NCBI RefSeq assembly: GCF_019399895.1
Contig: NC_091871.1
Coordinates: 4,369,001-4,433,000 of the forward strand
From: Cardiocondyla obscurior
Taxonomy: Eukaryota; Arthropoda; Insecta; Hymenoptera; Formicidae
Length of the DNA stretch: 64,000 nucleotides
Direction of reading: 5' to 3'
Each line of letters opens with the position of its first letter. Positions within the stretch are counted from its first letter, which is position 1. Position numbers and translations under genes: made by a program. The notes under the pieces were generated by a model. It was not told the origin of the DNA. It was given only the letters and a program-made list of their open reading frames with translations, and searched no databases. Positions 39,001 through 54,200 of the stretch are shown here, in pieces.

Positions 39001-42000
39001 GTGCTTTTTTTTTTTTTTTTTAACGATAAAGCGCAACTGGAGTTGATAATTAATTAATAAAAACGGAAATTTTCTTTGCTAATGTTGCTTATATAAAAGT
39101 AGAAGATATAATGTCGATATTTTTTTCCACAATATTGCGCGTAATGCTTAATCGATCGACTAGAATTGCCAATTTTACCGACTGACGCGGCGGGCGACTA
39201 TTGCACCCGGAGGTCAGCGATGGTGGTGAACGCAAAACGGCCGGGGGAAACAAGAGGTTGATGTGGGCAGGAATAGGACAAGGGTGCACCGTGGAGGACG
39301 CGAGGTAGGGGCTGGTTCCGGGTACTGAGAAGCACTGGTAACGTGTATTTGCAGGTCGGCTCGATGCATAGTTAATGATTTGTCAACTGAACCCCCAGCT
39401 GGACCACGCCACGAGCCTGACTAGGCCATACATTATAAGCGGCCAGATATCAGTGGAGTGACCGGCCCACACGACGCTCGCAACCACGTACACAGCGCAC
39501 TAATCAACTATTCATTTCTGTCGTTGCCTTCTGGCGCGGCCGCTCGACTGCAACAACGATCTGCCGTAGAATCGAGAGCACGTACGTACGCGTCGGCGAA
39601 AAATCTGACTTAATCAATGATTTCTTTTATCATTCCGTGACGTACAAATAAAAATGAGCCTTGCACGTATTTTAAATAAATGAAGAGATCCTGCAAGTCT
39701 GTCTTCTGAACCGTTTTTTTTCCGACGCAGGTCGAAACTATGCGGCTGATTTTTTGAAAACCAATCAAAGCGAGAAATACGAATTTGTTCAATCAAAATT
39801 CGGATTAAAATAATCTGCGACTTAGGTACATTGAACGTTAAAGTGACGTCATCGAGTCGAAAGATGAAAGTAACATGCAACGTTATTTTTCCAAAATAGC
39901 GCTTGTGGGGCTGATTTTTTCGTTGTGCTCGCGTGTCCGTCTACCATGCAACGCGTTTACTTTCGTGCGATCGTCTCCCAATCCAGCAAACGATTCCAGC
40001 CGTTGGTACCGTGAGCAGCCGCGGCGAAATGAAAAAAATCGTATATATATGTTCGCCTACACGCTTGCGATTTCGATTTACGTTTCGCGACGTGCCGTGC
40101 GACCGCGCGTGAATTCGGATTAATCGCGATTTCGCGGAAGCGCACCAATTCCCAGCACACATGTCTCAAAGAGCTACGGGCTAAAATCGTCGCAATATCC
40201 TACAGCGAAAATCCGAGATGCGTTTGTATGTGTGGGCGGTGGAAAACCATTTTATAAATGAAAGGAACGGGCGTGGTGGAATTGGCTACGAAATATTGGA
40301 AAGATAAATCAAAACAACCCTGATGGATTGGGAGCCGGCGTGTGCATCGGTTTTTCTTCCTCTTCTCCCGTTCCTATTTTTAATTATAGATTTCCCTTTA
40401 TTGATTTTGCCACGGAGAGGTTTCTAGCAATCAATTAAATGTCGCTTACGAAAATTAATTAATACCGTATATGCGTTTGCCGTTGTACAATTAGATTATT
40501 CATGGATAATTGCTGCTGAAATACACCGTGGCGGCCCTCGGCAACCCTAACAGCCGATTAATGGTTGGCCACATTATTTAGAAGGACTTGCGGTTTTTTA
40601 CGAAGCCTCCATTCAGCCCAAAGGATTGCGGTTTTACGATCACGCATGATTAACCCGAACAGTAAAATTACCTTTCCATATTTGTCTTGCCTCACGTATG
40701 CATATATCTTACATTTTCGCGCAAAAGTACAAAACTGAAAACTAAATTTTCTGTATTTCTACTATTATTTTTTTCTCATAAAAAAATTGAATTGTATTAT
40801 TTTCAATATTTAATAACCAATTGATTAAAGAAATTAAAATTAATTTTTTATTCTATAGCAATTACTAAAAGGTATTTTTTTAATCAAAATATTTAGTTAA
40901 AAGTAATAAATTTATCAAATTGGCTATTATTTTAAATCACATTTTAATCTACAGAAAGTGTTACTGTAACTACGTAGCGAACGCATAGCGATAGTCCTAG
41001 CGATATATATATTTTTCGCGATGCCAACCCCAGATAATCGCAATATTGAATCGCACGATTTACATAAGACAAATCAACGTTTCGCTCCGCGGATTACTCG
41101 AATAATAATAGTAATAAAGTCAGCAATGGCCGGCGCGCGGGGCGCAAACAGCGCGGATAAAGTGACACTCGCGTTAAGGCGCATTAACGCCCCGGACGTT
41201 AGCGCACGTCATTAATTAAATGTAAGAGTCGATGGAGTGGTGCGCGGTGGTTAGAGGCTGTAGACAATCTCCAAATATTTGCGAGAACGAATATCTTACC
41301 TAAACATCGGCGCGGCGACGAGCGGCGGCAGTTTGCGACCGCCGCGCTTGCTTAACCACGGAGTCTCGTGCGCAAACGAACCCGATTTCTAAACGCACCG
41401 ACCGATCCGATCGCGCACTGGAGGAATCGGGGGGAGGCCGCTGGTTCCCCCCCTGCCGATTTTTCCCGTGTGATTTTGCAGCGCGCAAATATTTGTGACA
41501 AACAAAAACAAGTTCGACGTATCAAATCGCATTAGCGACGGTTCAAAAATTTCACTCAGGAATTTATTTAAAACATCACGCGAACTATACAGGCGTGCAC
41601 GCCACTCGGCCGAATAAAATGGAGCTTTGATACTGATTTCATCATGTGCAAATGTATTCATTGTCATAAGTAAGAAAGAAAAAATATTACTTTCGTCAAT
41701 TAAATTACGTTACATTTTAGAGATACAACTCGCCCATCTATCTTCTTTTTAATATTTATATAATACATATTTTTAATTTAAGTTAATTTTTCCATAGAGG
41801 ATTCGGGATATCGTCAACTTTCCAGCTCGCGGTTATTTTATTTATAATTTTCTTGTGATTTCATGATAAATGGCGATTGCGATATGCCGACCGACTGTAC
41901 CGATAAATTTCGTATAAATCGATTTAGGAACTTTCAGAGGCATTCCCGCTGGGTTCGTGGTGCGTTTTATGGTGTTACGTAATTGTTCGGCTCGCAGTAT

Positions 42001-45000
42001 GGGGTGAGCACGCCCCACCTGGCGTCAGGTCGATTATTTGTCCCGCCGGGTCCCGAACACAGAATCCTGGGCCCATAATTTTGCCGGTAATTTGTCACGA
42101 CTACCCCGGAGATTATCGGCCTCGCTGACAACCTTTCGGCTACCGTTTACAAGCCGGACCATTCACTCCTACTTTTTAAAAAGAACTGCGATCATGAGAC
42201 GGATTAAAGAAACGCCATACCGATCATCTTTCATCGCAAAATGACGACGGGCTGGGTACTCGACGTTTGTTAAAAAAATAATAGAATTTTTTGATCAACT
42301 TTGAAAAATATCTGCGCTGCTATTTAATAAACAAGACTGTGTTACACGTGCAAATTCGTAATCGCGATTTGCCAGTCGGGGAGTCAACGAGTTCGTGAGT
42401 AAGAAACTTTCGCGTTCATTCTTCGTTCTCGGGAGAAAATCGTCGCGACGCCGGGCGTCGTTTGCCAAGCACACAACGCGATTTGATTCACTTGCTCCCT
42501 CGGCTTCTTCCCGTTTTTGCGCGCGGGACTCTACGCACACACGTCTATGAGTTTATAAAGGGAAAGAAGATAGTGCGGATCGTAGTATCATGAACGTACG
42601 AAAGAAGCTGTGGAAAGAGAGAGACGAGCCGGTGAATATGGATAGCGGGAAAAGGAGAGACACATCGCTCTCGCGCGCGAACAAGGGTGTACGCGTGCTC
42701 TCTTTGCTTGTGTGTGCGATGTCAATATTATACGACAAACACACTTAAATAGGCTTAAAATACTAACATCCACCTCGCGTCCTCCACCGCCTGTGTGAAT
42801 TATTCGCGTGCGACGTGTACGACTTTATAGAAGTGCGTTTAGCCACCACGTCGTCGGCGTATAAGTATTCGCTTAAATCGCACAACCGTTCGCTGCCACT
42901 TACGTGATATCTAATTTCATCTGATTACGAATCCCTTAACGAGTCCCTTAATCTACGAGAATAACTTAGGCGTTGTTATAAACATCAATTAGGATTGGCA
43001 GTGTCGTGTATGTTGAAATTAAGTATAGGACCAAGGGAAACTGCGACGAATGAAGGATAAACCGGGAAGAACCGGTGCGCGATTTTAACGGCAATATCTA
43101 TTGCCGCGTGGAACGCAACATCGAAGTTGTAAGAGAACTAACGAGATCAATGCCGAGATTCGGCACTGGTAACCGGTTGTTTGCTGATTGGCTTAAATCA
43201 ACGTTAAGCTGATCCAATCCAATCCGCGCTCGGAGGCAAGCGGCCCCTTTCCTGCCCTTTCTACGGAGCCAAAAACTTTAGGGTGAACCGCCGGTACATC
43301 CCGGTACATACACGCGCGAAAGAACTTAAGGTTACGGTATACTGTTAAAGATAGGATTAGAAATCGAGATTCTTTTGCGGCCGCTGGGTTAGGATTTATC
43401 AATCGAGCTTACATCCTGCAGCTTCCTTGACCTCGCAATTCGTCACATGCTCCGAATAGTATAAAATATATAAAGAATAATTGTATAAATTTAAGAATTG
43501 ATAAAACTTACATCTCAAATACTGTATTTTTAATATGTTGAAATTCTGATATTATAATTAACTATTTTTTATTATTTTTTTTTATATGTAAAATTTTGTA
43601 CTTTATGTCATGAATGGCGAGAGGAAGCGTCTTCGAGATCATGAATATCCAGTGACGTGAACATCCTGGACGTGAAATCTACGAGACGGGGAGGCGGAGG
43701 ATACCCTAATAGCCGAAACTCCGGACAAAAGTCAAATGTCCGGATGCAGGGTTGTATTGTCCGCGACTGAACTGTCGTGAAATTCAGTTGTGCCTTTCTT
43801 GTAAATTCCTTTGACGTGTTTTCTTTCAATAAACGTGGCCGAGCGCGTCTCCTCGTCGGACTCGGATCTTCTTCGCGAGATAAAGCGCCGGAGAGGCAGG
43901 AAGATGTGTATTGATGAGGAGGGGGTGAGCCGTGGTATAAGATTTGTAATGGATCGGTGATCGATTGTGAGAAACCACGTGTTCGTACCTGCGCTAAAAA
44001 TATTTATTCCCGGTGAAGAATACCGCGGCCTGTCTAAGGAGCTCGAGATTCCGAAAGCATCCTCCGAACAAATTTGATCGGCAATTAGAATTCCCGTAAC
44101 AAAAAAGTTTATCGAGAATAAAAAAAAAACGTAATAACCTTCCCGCAAAAAATCGAATACCTTGGATGTTATAAAAAAAAAAAAAAAATAATAAAATAAC
44201 GTGTGATTATTTAAAAAAAATAATTTTTTTACTCTTACAGTACTTCATCTAAAAATTAATCCTACTAAATAATTTATTTATAATTCTTGATATAATTTAA
44301 ATAAGTTTTTAGTTTGTCGATTAAAGAATTGCATTCCCGAAAGTCGACCTATAGAGTCTTTCCCAGCCAATTTGTCGAGGCTGTCCGTTATTTGGAATAC
44401 CCCTACGCCGCCCAAACCGCCCCTAGGAAATGCCAATGTTCAAAGCATAACGCCCCTGATCGTGCAATTTTGACCTAGCGCTCTTACGGGACTAATGTCG
44501 ATCGTATATCGTTGGGGCGTGGTGCCAGAAAGAATGTGTATGTTACCGAGTGATATATTGATGTCGAACTGCAACGAGTAGTAAATAAGTGAATCGAACC
44601 TGTGAGAATTTTGCCTGGCGCTTTCGATCATTGGAGGTTTAATTTTTAAAAGCCGCGTGTCATATAGAAGGTGGAATTTTACTTCAACTTCCCAGATTTC
44701 TTCATAAATGGGTGACTTGCAATATGTTTGGACAAATTATAACGTTACTTAATTCAGAACGATATTAGATATTTATACCAGTAACGATTAATTACTTTAT
44801 TTTTATAGAAATTATTTTTGTTTTAAAATAAGTAAGATGTCTTTAATTTTTTTAAAAAAAGTAGATAAGAAATCTTTTAGTATAAAAAAGAAATAAAGAA
44901 GCGAATCTCATTGACGTGTCGGCTCGTGTCGAGCTGTTTGCGAGCAACCCGGATGACTGCGATGGCGCGAGTACTAAAACAACATTTTAAGCGGACAAAC

Positions 45001-48000
45001 GTGCATGAAAAATGATAACAAAAGGCGTGACCAAGGCGGAACACATGTCCAAACATAAGGCACAATGTCCTCCACCGGTTTAGAATTGCATCGAAAGCCT
45101 ACCACCCCTGGTACCCGCTTTTACCTCCGCCCCTTCTGCCTTCGTTGTGCTCGGCTGTGTGCCGCCAACGGCAAAATGTTTACAGTGCGTTACACGGGCA
45201 TTCAAACCTCGGGAAACGTTCGAGTAAACGGTGCCTAAATGCCGTGCAATGGTCAAGAAATAGCCGAGGAGAATGACTGCCGACTGGTGTCACACTCGTT
45301 GCCCGGTGAATCGAGGACTTTGTTGGCGCCTGGATTCTTTACTGACTGATTTCATTCATAAAAGATTTTTGCTATGCCACTCTTCCGGCACAGACATTAT
45401 AAAACTGTCATTTGCCTTGAGCAAGAGCACAAAGGTAGCACTGATCTACCGTATCAATATTGTATAATTAATATTGCTAAATAAATAGTCAAACATTTAA
45501 GAATGCTATCACTAAATATATCATTATATTTTTCAAGAATTATATATATATTTTTTTTAATAATTAATAATTAGTTTCAAAACATAAGTAAAAAGATATA
45601 ATAATGCTTTATTTAAAGGCCAAAAATTAAACCGTCTTATCAAAATTTCGTCTTTTTTTTCAATAATTTCTTATTTAATATTTTTATTTGCAGCCGCGAA
45701 CAATATTTTTACAAAAACGCACCCCCGCCAACAATACGCATTTCCATGTACACGCGACGGAATCCCAGAGTTCCGGTAAAAAGGCGCGATCTGAAGTCCA
45801 AACAAACGTTCCCCCCCGGAGGCCTCATGGTGCCCCATTGAAGATTCACCGCAGGCTACAACAACGTCGGCTCTGCTGCCCTTTCGTCGCCATAAAACGA
45901 GTCCTCCTCGCTGTCTCTCGCTTTCTTCTCGGGGAAACCCCATCGTGCCTATCGACCCCTCTTCTATTTCGAATCCGACGGCTACACGCCACCGCTCACC
46001 CCCGGGGTTATGAGATTTTATGAGAACCAAAGCGGTTTACGCGCTCTGGATCTCCTCCGATCTCCTTTTCTCTACGTATTCCGACGGCAATGGCCGAGTA
46101 CTTGTGAGACAAGAAGTAATAACGTCGCGTCGATGCTCGTTTCAAAAGGGGTTGCGAATGTGACAATAGTTACAAAACAGTTGTAAACGTTCAAGATTAT
46201 AACTTTTTACTTATTATTCTTATTATTAATTTAAGATATTGATAGAATTTGACTTTAAAATCTTTTGTACGATTAAAAATAAACTGACTAAAATTTAAGA
46301 CTGAAAATTTAGTCAGAAACTGAAAATGATCTCATCGTAGACGTACGCATTTGTAATTTGTCAAGTAATACGTTGTGTGCAACGCGCATGGAATTTGATG
46401 GCCTATAGGCGTGGTAATTTCCCGTTCGAAGTATGTTCTCGGCCACGATTGTTTGACAGGATATGAGCGAGAAAGGATGTGAAATAATTGAGTGATTCGA
46501 AGCGTCATCATGGAACCGATAATTAAACAAAATCTATTTTCGAGTGAACGAGATGAAGTCCACAGGGTTAATAAAAGCTATAAAAAAATTTAAATTCTTT
46601 AAATTTTCGGCTTTAACCCTAGTACAAAACGTTCGAAGAAAACGTAAAAGAGAGAGAAAGAGAAAAAGACAAAGCAAAAAAGAAAAAAAAATGAAAGGAA
46701 ACTATTTTTCTTTCTCTCATTACGTCTCCGCCTCTCTTTCGTTACGAAGAAGGCGGCACGGCGTGGAGTGACGTCCTTCGTTCACGGTTCCCCGAGACGT
46801 GGACGCTATGTGGGTCGTTCCGTCTCATCTTGTTCCGCGAGCGTTTCGTTCCGGGCCGCCTCGCGAGCCCAACTTGCGTCAATATTTGACTCAAACACGT
46901 TAAAACAATACCCGTAGCCCCGTAGAGCGCGCGCGGAGAGTCGTTTCAACGTGCTTCCCGGAATTTTATCTCGCGTCGGAAAACGCCTAACGACTTCCCG
47001 CCGCGCACCAGAGGATTTCGATGTCGCCGACGGATGGACGGGGAGCAGGAGAGAAATTCCCGCGCTAAAGAGAGGGTCACGTTAACTCTCCGTTCATGCG
47101 TATCGTATACCCCTTTAATTTTACGGCTGCTCTACCGCGGAAAAGTTTAGGTGTATGTAAAAATAATTTTTCTTTTTTTATATAATTCATATAAGTAATT
47201 AATATTTTCACATATCAATTTTTTCCATAAAGACCAGTCGTCATCTCGCGCTTGCCAGCTAAGCGGCGCACGTAGTCATACGTTGTGCAAGAAACGAGAT
47301 TGTAACGGAAACGTATATCTCCTCACGAGATTAAGATACCGACGATAACGTATTATGAAATTCCGAGCTTTAAACGCGAGTAACTTGACTCGTATAGTGC
47401 AGCAGGAAATCGATAAATAATTTTTCTTACTTTGATACTTTCAAGAAAGAGCAACCGACTTGATGATCGAAAGAGGCATAAGGCGCAGGGATATATAATT
47501 CTACCTTCTTTTTATTTTTAAAGTTTCAAGCAAAGCTAGTTACGTGAAAATAATGATGACTGAAGAACCACCTAGCACGTGGAACCGTAAAGTGGAATTA
47601 AAGGTGACATAAAAGCCGCGGAAAGGAGAAAAGGAATCACTCGCGTAGAGAAACGCAATAATGCGCGTTCTCTCTCTCTCTCTCTTTCTCTTTCTCTTCG
47701 CCCTTTAAAAGACTCGGAATATTGTCCTGCAGTGCAAACAGTCCCAGACACATTCCGCGTTCCACTTCGAAGCCGGAGGCCGCGCGACAAGACGCAACTC
47801 GCCGCGGCGTGTTTGCCCGCAGGCAAATGTGTTTCCTTAGGCTGTCCGAAATGTTTGGACGGGTCCGTGCGCGCCCGCATAAGTGTTCAATGATTCAATG
47901 GCAGGCACCGGCGGCGCGGATAAAGAGCCGTCGAGAGACCGTCCATCTTTTCAAGCACCTGCGGAAATCTGCTGTGATTCGTCGTCGATTGATAAGCGAG

Positions 48001-48200
48001 CCTGGTCGAGCGATTATTAAAAAAAATGTACCGGAGTGCAGAGAAAAATAATTCGGATTAATTTGAACGACGTCGCGGGTGCAGGTAATGACGCTTCACG
48101 TCCGCGTGCCGATCTCGCGACGTCTCGAGGCGACGTCATGCGCCGCTGTCATCTTACACGTCGTCACGTCGGCAGGTATACGGGTATCCGTCCCATTTGC
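39001..48200. other. Intergenic DNA, no gene supported
   Basis: Mostly unique sequence with CpG-rich blocks at 40480-40640, 41110-41215, 41940-42180 and 46800-47060. These have the look of regulatory sequence (homeodomain-type TTAAT/ATTA cores next to GC-rich segments, e.g. GCGTTAAGGCGCATTAACGC at 41172-41191), but conservation cannot be judged from one genome. GA/A-rich tract at 46640-46692; CT microsatellite at 47669-47698. Confidence 0.5.
47669..47698. repeat. CT microsatellite
   Basis: (TC)n interrupted by TTT, about 30 bases. Confidence 0.8.
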
Positions 48201-51200
48201 AACTAGTCGCATTATTGTTAGCCCGAGGTATCTCTGCCATACCGCCGCGGTACACACGCCTGTGTACATACATATCTCTGGTTCAGGCAGGTAGATAGAG
48301 GCCCCTGCCTCGTCCTGAGACCGGCTGGGTTGTGGCGCTCGTATACTCGCTCGTGCACCGACACACGTGTGCGCACATAACTTCTACCGAAACGTACGCA
48401 AGAGCGGAACGTGTGTAGAGCCGCGCGCGTACGTGTGCCGTGCACGTATATGTACGTGCGTGGGAGAACGGGTGTACACGGAATAGGGAGGCGAGGAGAG
48501 AGGGAGGGTGGCGTAATATAGAGAGCGGCTAAAGGCGGACGTAATTTCCTGCCCGCCTGACAACGCTACAGACATGTTTGCGCAACCAACACACGCAACC
48601 TACTTAGAGCCTACATGTGTCTCTACGACAATGCGCCAACACACGCCTAATCTATTCCTGGCAGGTACGCGAGCCTGCATCCCCGTACGTGTGCGTCCGC
48701 GCCCCCGCGTGTGCGTGCACCGTCACGCGCGCGCACGCTTGCACAGGGCCTGCAACGTCTACACCGAGGACCCTGAGGGGCTTTGATCGGAGTGCCGAGG
48801 AGAGATACCCGACGACGGGGTAGTGGGTGACGGCGGGAGGGTGCAAGCGCGTTGAATGTAAGTTTGCGAGGAAGTAGTTGCGCGGTATTAACTCGGTCGG
48901 CGCTCCTCGATCGGCTGCGCCACGGTATAAGTTGGCCGGTATATTAAATCAAATTCCTACAGTTCGCACTTTTATGCTCTTCCTGTTAAACATGCAACGA
49001 TCTAGCAATTAAAAAAAATTTATTTCAACAAAATGCCCGTATGTAACATATTTAATAAGTCTAATTTATTTATCCCTGATTTCGTTTTTTTTATTTTTTA
49101 TTTTTTTTTTTTTATTTAAGAGCTTTGAGTCGCGATCATAAATTCGTATAAATACGCGAATATCAAGAAGCTCAAAATGTTGTTCATCGTGTAGCTTAGT
49201 GTCTCATCACTTTGGATTCTCGTCACGTATTTGTGTCAATTCCTTTTCGTATTACGAGGATTTCTGCAATATTACCAGCATCTTCAGTCAAGCCTAACTG
49301 ATGTGTGCATCGAGTCTTTACTAGCGCGCGTTGCTTGCAAAAACGACATCCCGGGGTGTAAGCTGTTGAAAGTTGAATCGCACGTTGGCAAGGAGTGCGG
49401 GGCTCTTGTCCAAATACTGACTCACTACGACAACAGTGGATCTACGATCTTCATCTACGTCACGGCGGGCAGGGGGTCGAAAGCTCAGCTGATTGCCTGG
49501 TATCACCCCGTGGGGAAGAAACAGTCGGTTGTTTAATGTCACGTGCGAGACGAGGAAGCGGCGCGCCAACGGAACACGCACAAAGAAATAAACGCATCTT
49601 TCATTTTCCCTCAGTTTGACCATTTTGGATTAACGATATCAAAAACGAGAAAATATATGTTCGAAAAATTCGTGTAATTTATATTTAAAAAAAAAAAAAT
49701 GTTATTGAATTTTATCGAACAAAATTGTAAAATATACTAAAGGCCTCTAATTTTTTTTTCAGTAATTAAGAAATGATCGAATTATATTATCAAGAAAATT
49801 CTCCGAAAACTAAAGAATTTGTCACATTGAGTGGCATGTCAGCTGAATCCTCGAACGAAGGGGCACGCAGGAGCTTAAATCGTTAGGGCGGCCGTTAGGG
49901 TGGGAATTAAGAGTGTCGGCTTACAATAATATGGGCTAATGCTATGCAAAACAACCGGTTACTTTTCATCCGAAACGACCTGCTTACAAAGAACCTTTAA
50001 TTAAAATTATCGCCGGCGAGTAATTTAATTAGGTATATTACGTTTTTCTCATATAACGATAATGAGTCCCGGCGTTACGAGCTGCAGAATTATCGGCACG
50101 GTACCTACTTTTACATTTATCTTTTCAAAGTGCAATATCTTCCTCTATAAAGTATTCCGGAATATTAAGGGCAATTCTCGGGTATCTCATTCGGTTTACT
50201 CGAGCGCACAGAAAATACGCGCTATTGTTCGCTCTTTTAATGTTCCTCGGATATTCCTCGGAGGATATCCGTACGGTACCCAGAGGATGTCCTTAGGCTA
50301 TTTGAAATGCCAGTGGCGTAACTGGGGCGCGGTTAGTACGTCTCCACTCGTAAACGACAATTCAACACAGACGCGCCGCGTAATATCAATTTGCCGTAAC
50401 ACGAGCGTCCTTTACGTCAGGCGATTCGTAATTAGTTGTTATATGATTTTCGCCGCGTTCGATAAATATACGTTATTTACATTACGCATCGTACTTCAAT
50501 TTATTCTCCCGTGATGATTAAGTGAACGGAAAATTGCACAATTACATTCCCGCATGCGAGCTCGTCGCGTTCCATGATTTTGCAAAATTGATTACGTTGT
50601 TTGTAATTGCGTGAATTTTTCAATGAAATTTTCCCACACGCTCCGCCGCTAGTTCGACCGATACGTAACGCCGGCAATCGTAGACTCGAGACGTGGACAT
50701 GTGTGACTTTAGATTTTTTTTTTTTTTTTAATGTCTCAGCTTGTACGGCGGAGGATCCCCGGTAAGATACCCTCGCAGCTTCTCGCACAATTTCGAATCT
50801 AATCCGGCCGTTCATCGGTCTGTTTTCGCGCGATACTATCGCGCCGCCATTATCTTTTTCCTAGTTGAATGTAAATGCAGGCAATATCGCAATGTTGGCG
50901 CCAATGGTCTGCGCTCGAGTGACTGGTGCTGATTGATGTTGCGATGTTTGGCCAGAGGGTTGTTTCTGCACACCCCACCCCCGACGGACCCAATAAGCAC
51001 CTCACGCACACGCGCGCCCGCGTTCGTGCACACGCGTGCCCATCCACCCACGCCCCGGCCACCCCGAGGAAGGAGGTGGTGCCATTGTTTACACGAGCTG
51101 CAGCCCGTCTGTCGCGAAACCTCTTTCGCCGTATCCCTTAGGAGAAGGTGGCGAGGGGCCCTAGCTTTAAACCGTCCCCCTACGACAGCCGCCGCACGAC

Positions 51201-51230
51201 CGACGACATCAATTTGTTGGATTTGAATCA
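48201..51230. other. Intergenic DNA with alternating purine-pyrimidine tracts
   Basis: CpG/CA-rich stretches at 48350-48480, 48660-48760 and 51000-51060. The clearest is 48422-48462, where purines and pyrimidines alternate for 17 and then 24 bases, a pattern that favours Z-DNA. No protein gene is supported. Confidence 0.5.
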
Positions 51231-54200
51231 TGAGAATTGATCGCTCACGACGATCGTTGAAGTTATGTATGAGCATTTTCCACGAGAAGCTATATCTCGC
51301 TTTATATTATTATTCTCATTCTTATGACATTAACAAATATATTTATATGTATATTGATCTGCTCTTTAATTCCCTGTTCAAAATTAAACTTGAAAACGAT
51401 GTTAAATCTCAAATTAATTACAGTTAATATTTAATGTTAATAAAGAAAATATGTATTTTTTGTCATATAACGTTCTATATTATGTTATAGATACGTTTCT
51501 AAATATTTTCTCGCGACACTTACTGAATGATCTTCTTTAACAGGATCATATGATGAAAAACGAATATTTTTCAAACAAAACTCACTTCCTCACCTCTCTC
51601 TCTTCCCCTCCGTTCCCCTTTTTTCCTCCCTCCCTCTAGTTACTCCCAATAGCCCGTTTCATCGCATGGTTATTGAAGCAAAAAAAAGTAGCGATGAAAA
51701 AAGCGGAGATACAAATCCCAGTGGATGAGCATGGAGATCGTTGGAGTGCGGAAACAGCACCGATTGGATAAACAAAACTGTTTATTGGTAAACGCAATAA
51801 TTGTCTCATATTTTCTATCGGCTATTTTATGGATGACTCGGTATCTAATACTTGTTGCAAATGCAACTTTAACTAAGCGTTTTATGTTACGTTGTATTTT
51901 TTTTTTTCGGTTAAATTCGGTTAATCATAAATCAAGAAATACCCGCCCGCTAAAATAATCATAGTAACTTGATAAAAATCACAGATGTATAAAAATAATT
52001 GCAACCTGTATCCTGAATCTTTGACCAAATCGCGAATAAGAAATCTAGCGACTAAATATAACAGGCGTGAGAGTTGTCACTGTCTCACTGGCGCGTCCCT
52101 TATACGATTTTATTTCCGCGACTGCGACGATAATGAAATTCGCGCGACTGGCTGTATGACGCCGAATTAAAATCGAGTTAAAATCACTCGCGCGTATGAA
52201 CGTGGCGCCGGTTAAAACTCGTCCAACGAACGGCGATATATCGCCGGATGAATATATCGTTCGATCCTGGTTTGACCCCGAGCACCCACGCTCCCTTTCC
52301 TCCCCCCCGCTTCCTGAGCTTCTGTCACCCGATCCGCGCCCCGTCGCCGCGCTCGCGGCCCGAAAGTGCATTAATTATACGAATGTGGACGTGCGCGTGG
52401 TACGGGAATATTTTAATCTACTTAAAAAGCCATCCGTTTGAAAGTAATTATCGCGATGAAATTAAAATGTCAACCGGGGGCGGCGAACGCGCGCTCGTGT
52501 TTGTGCTCCGCGATCGCCGCGCGCGTCCTGTTTACCTGCAAATCTAACTAATCTAAATGGTAATGCGCGACGGAATTACGATACGTGGGACCGTAACCAC
52601 TCCCCGAATCCCTTTTGGTCCACCAATTCATCGGCTACCTCCTCCTCCCCCTTTCCTCCCTCTCCTCCTCATCGTCGACGCGTTAACAAACGTTTTCCGC
52701 TCGTAAAAATGCCCGGTTGAGTTTCGGTACGTGTGACGAGTTTTAAATTCATAATGAGCTGGGTTATTTGAGGCTAGATTTGCAGCGCGCGTAAAGCAAA
52801 ACCAGTGAGCGCTCAGTGATATTTTAATACGATTGATTTCTGTACTTAGATCCGGATATAAAACGAAAGGGAAGCTAGATCGTAATGTAAAAGCGCTCAA
52901 TTTTAGCTAACCACGATGCAAACAGTATTTTTGCTAATTACCTGTCTGTGTTTGTCTAACTGATTTCGGATTTATGATTTTTTTTTTTTTATTTTTTATT
53001 TTTTTTTTTAGTTCTTGGGGATTCTCAATAATGACGCAAGTGGCAAGGAAACGGATTCGCGGAAACGGCATCATGCATGAGACCTCGAGGTCTTTCCTCC
53101 GAGGGGGAATGCTGCACGCATCGAGCACCACAGCCAATTTCAATATTTGCAGAAACTCCGACGACGAAAGTTTCACACGAATCGCAGATAAAAGCAGAAA
53201 CGTCCGCGTTGATTTAACAATTCTTTTAAAGTTGCGCAAGGTAGGCCCCGTTTGTAGCAAGTGACAAGCAACGCTAAACATTCGATCGTGTTGTTAATAT
53301 CACGTTTTATTTGAGAGGGCAATATACAATCGATTATGAATTTAGAACTTTTAATTTTTTATCATTACTAATATAATTCTTTTACGTACGTAAATAAAAA
53401 TGCAAAAAAACCTCTTTAATTTTTTTGAACAATGCAACGTTGAAAAATCAACAATTAAAAGTTGCCATTTGTTGCGGTTTAACCTCTGGACGAATTCTAC
53501 GATTAACTTAATTTCTTATTAACGTACGCGTGTAACTATCTCACGAACGAATCGGTATCGCGCGCGCGCAGGGTCGTCGGACAATCTTCGCGAGAACGGC
53601 AAGACGATGCTGGGAGCGTATGCCGGCGAATGGCCAAAAGCGGTCTCTACGGGGGTGGAGCTGCAGGTCCAGCAATCGACCGCGTGAAATCGACCACCTC
53701 GCACTACTCCTCCACCCGTTTGCCCCCCGTCGCGCGCTCTTCCTCCGCATACCACCGTCCTGCGAGATTTCCCCTCCCACCCCTCTCTTTCTCTCTCTCT
53801 CTCCCATCCACCCTTCTCTCTTTCTCTCTCCGCCGCTACTCCCAATTCCACTATCCACCCTCGTGCTCGTTGTATTATCGTACGGCCGCACAGGCTAGCC
53901 CCTACATCGTCAACATGTCCGGAACAAGCGCGCGGGCGCGCTCGCGCGGTCTCACACACGCGTGCAGACACGGGCGGCGTGCGTGAATGTCGAGGTGCGC
54001 TTCGGGGTACGCGAGAGCACTATCGCCCCGGCAATGTACCGTGTCGGTGTGTGACGTGATTAAACCGCCCGTTTCCAACCCCCTTTTCCTGCCCCCCTTT
54101 CCCCCTTTCATCTCACCCAACCCCCCTCGCGCGGGGGAGCAACCACCCTCGCCGCATCAACCGTCCCGTTTCCTCTCTGCCCCCTTTCGTCCCGACCCGG

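Noticed and set aside
43732..44148. 138-codon minus-strand frame with a hydrophobic start resembling a signal peptide
   Set aside because: No recognisable domain, no splice or poly(A) support, and codon use like surrounding noncoding DNA. It is the least bad of the desert frames.
45671..46030. Overlapping open frames of about 110-119 codons on both strands after an acceptor-like TTTGCAG
   Set aside because: Both strands are open because the block is GC-rich; neither product resembles a known protein.
50062..50514. 150-codon plus-strand frame
   Set aside because: No domain or composition typical of a protein; isolated in noncoding sequence.
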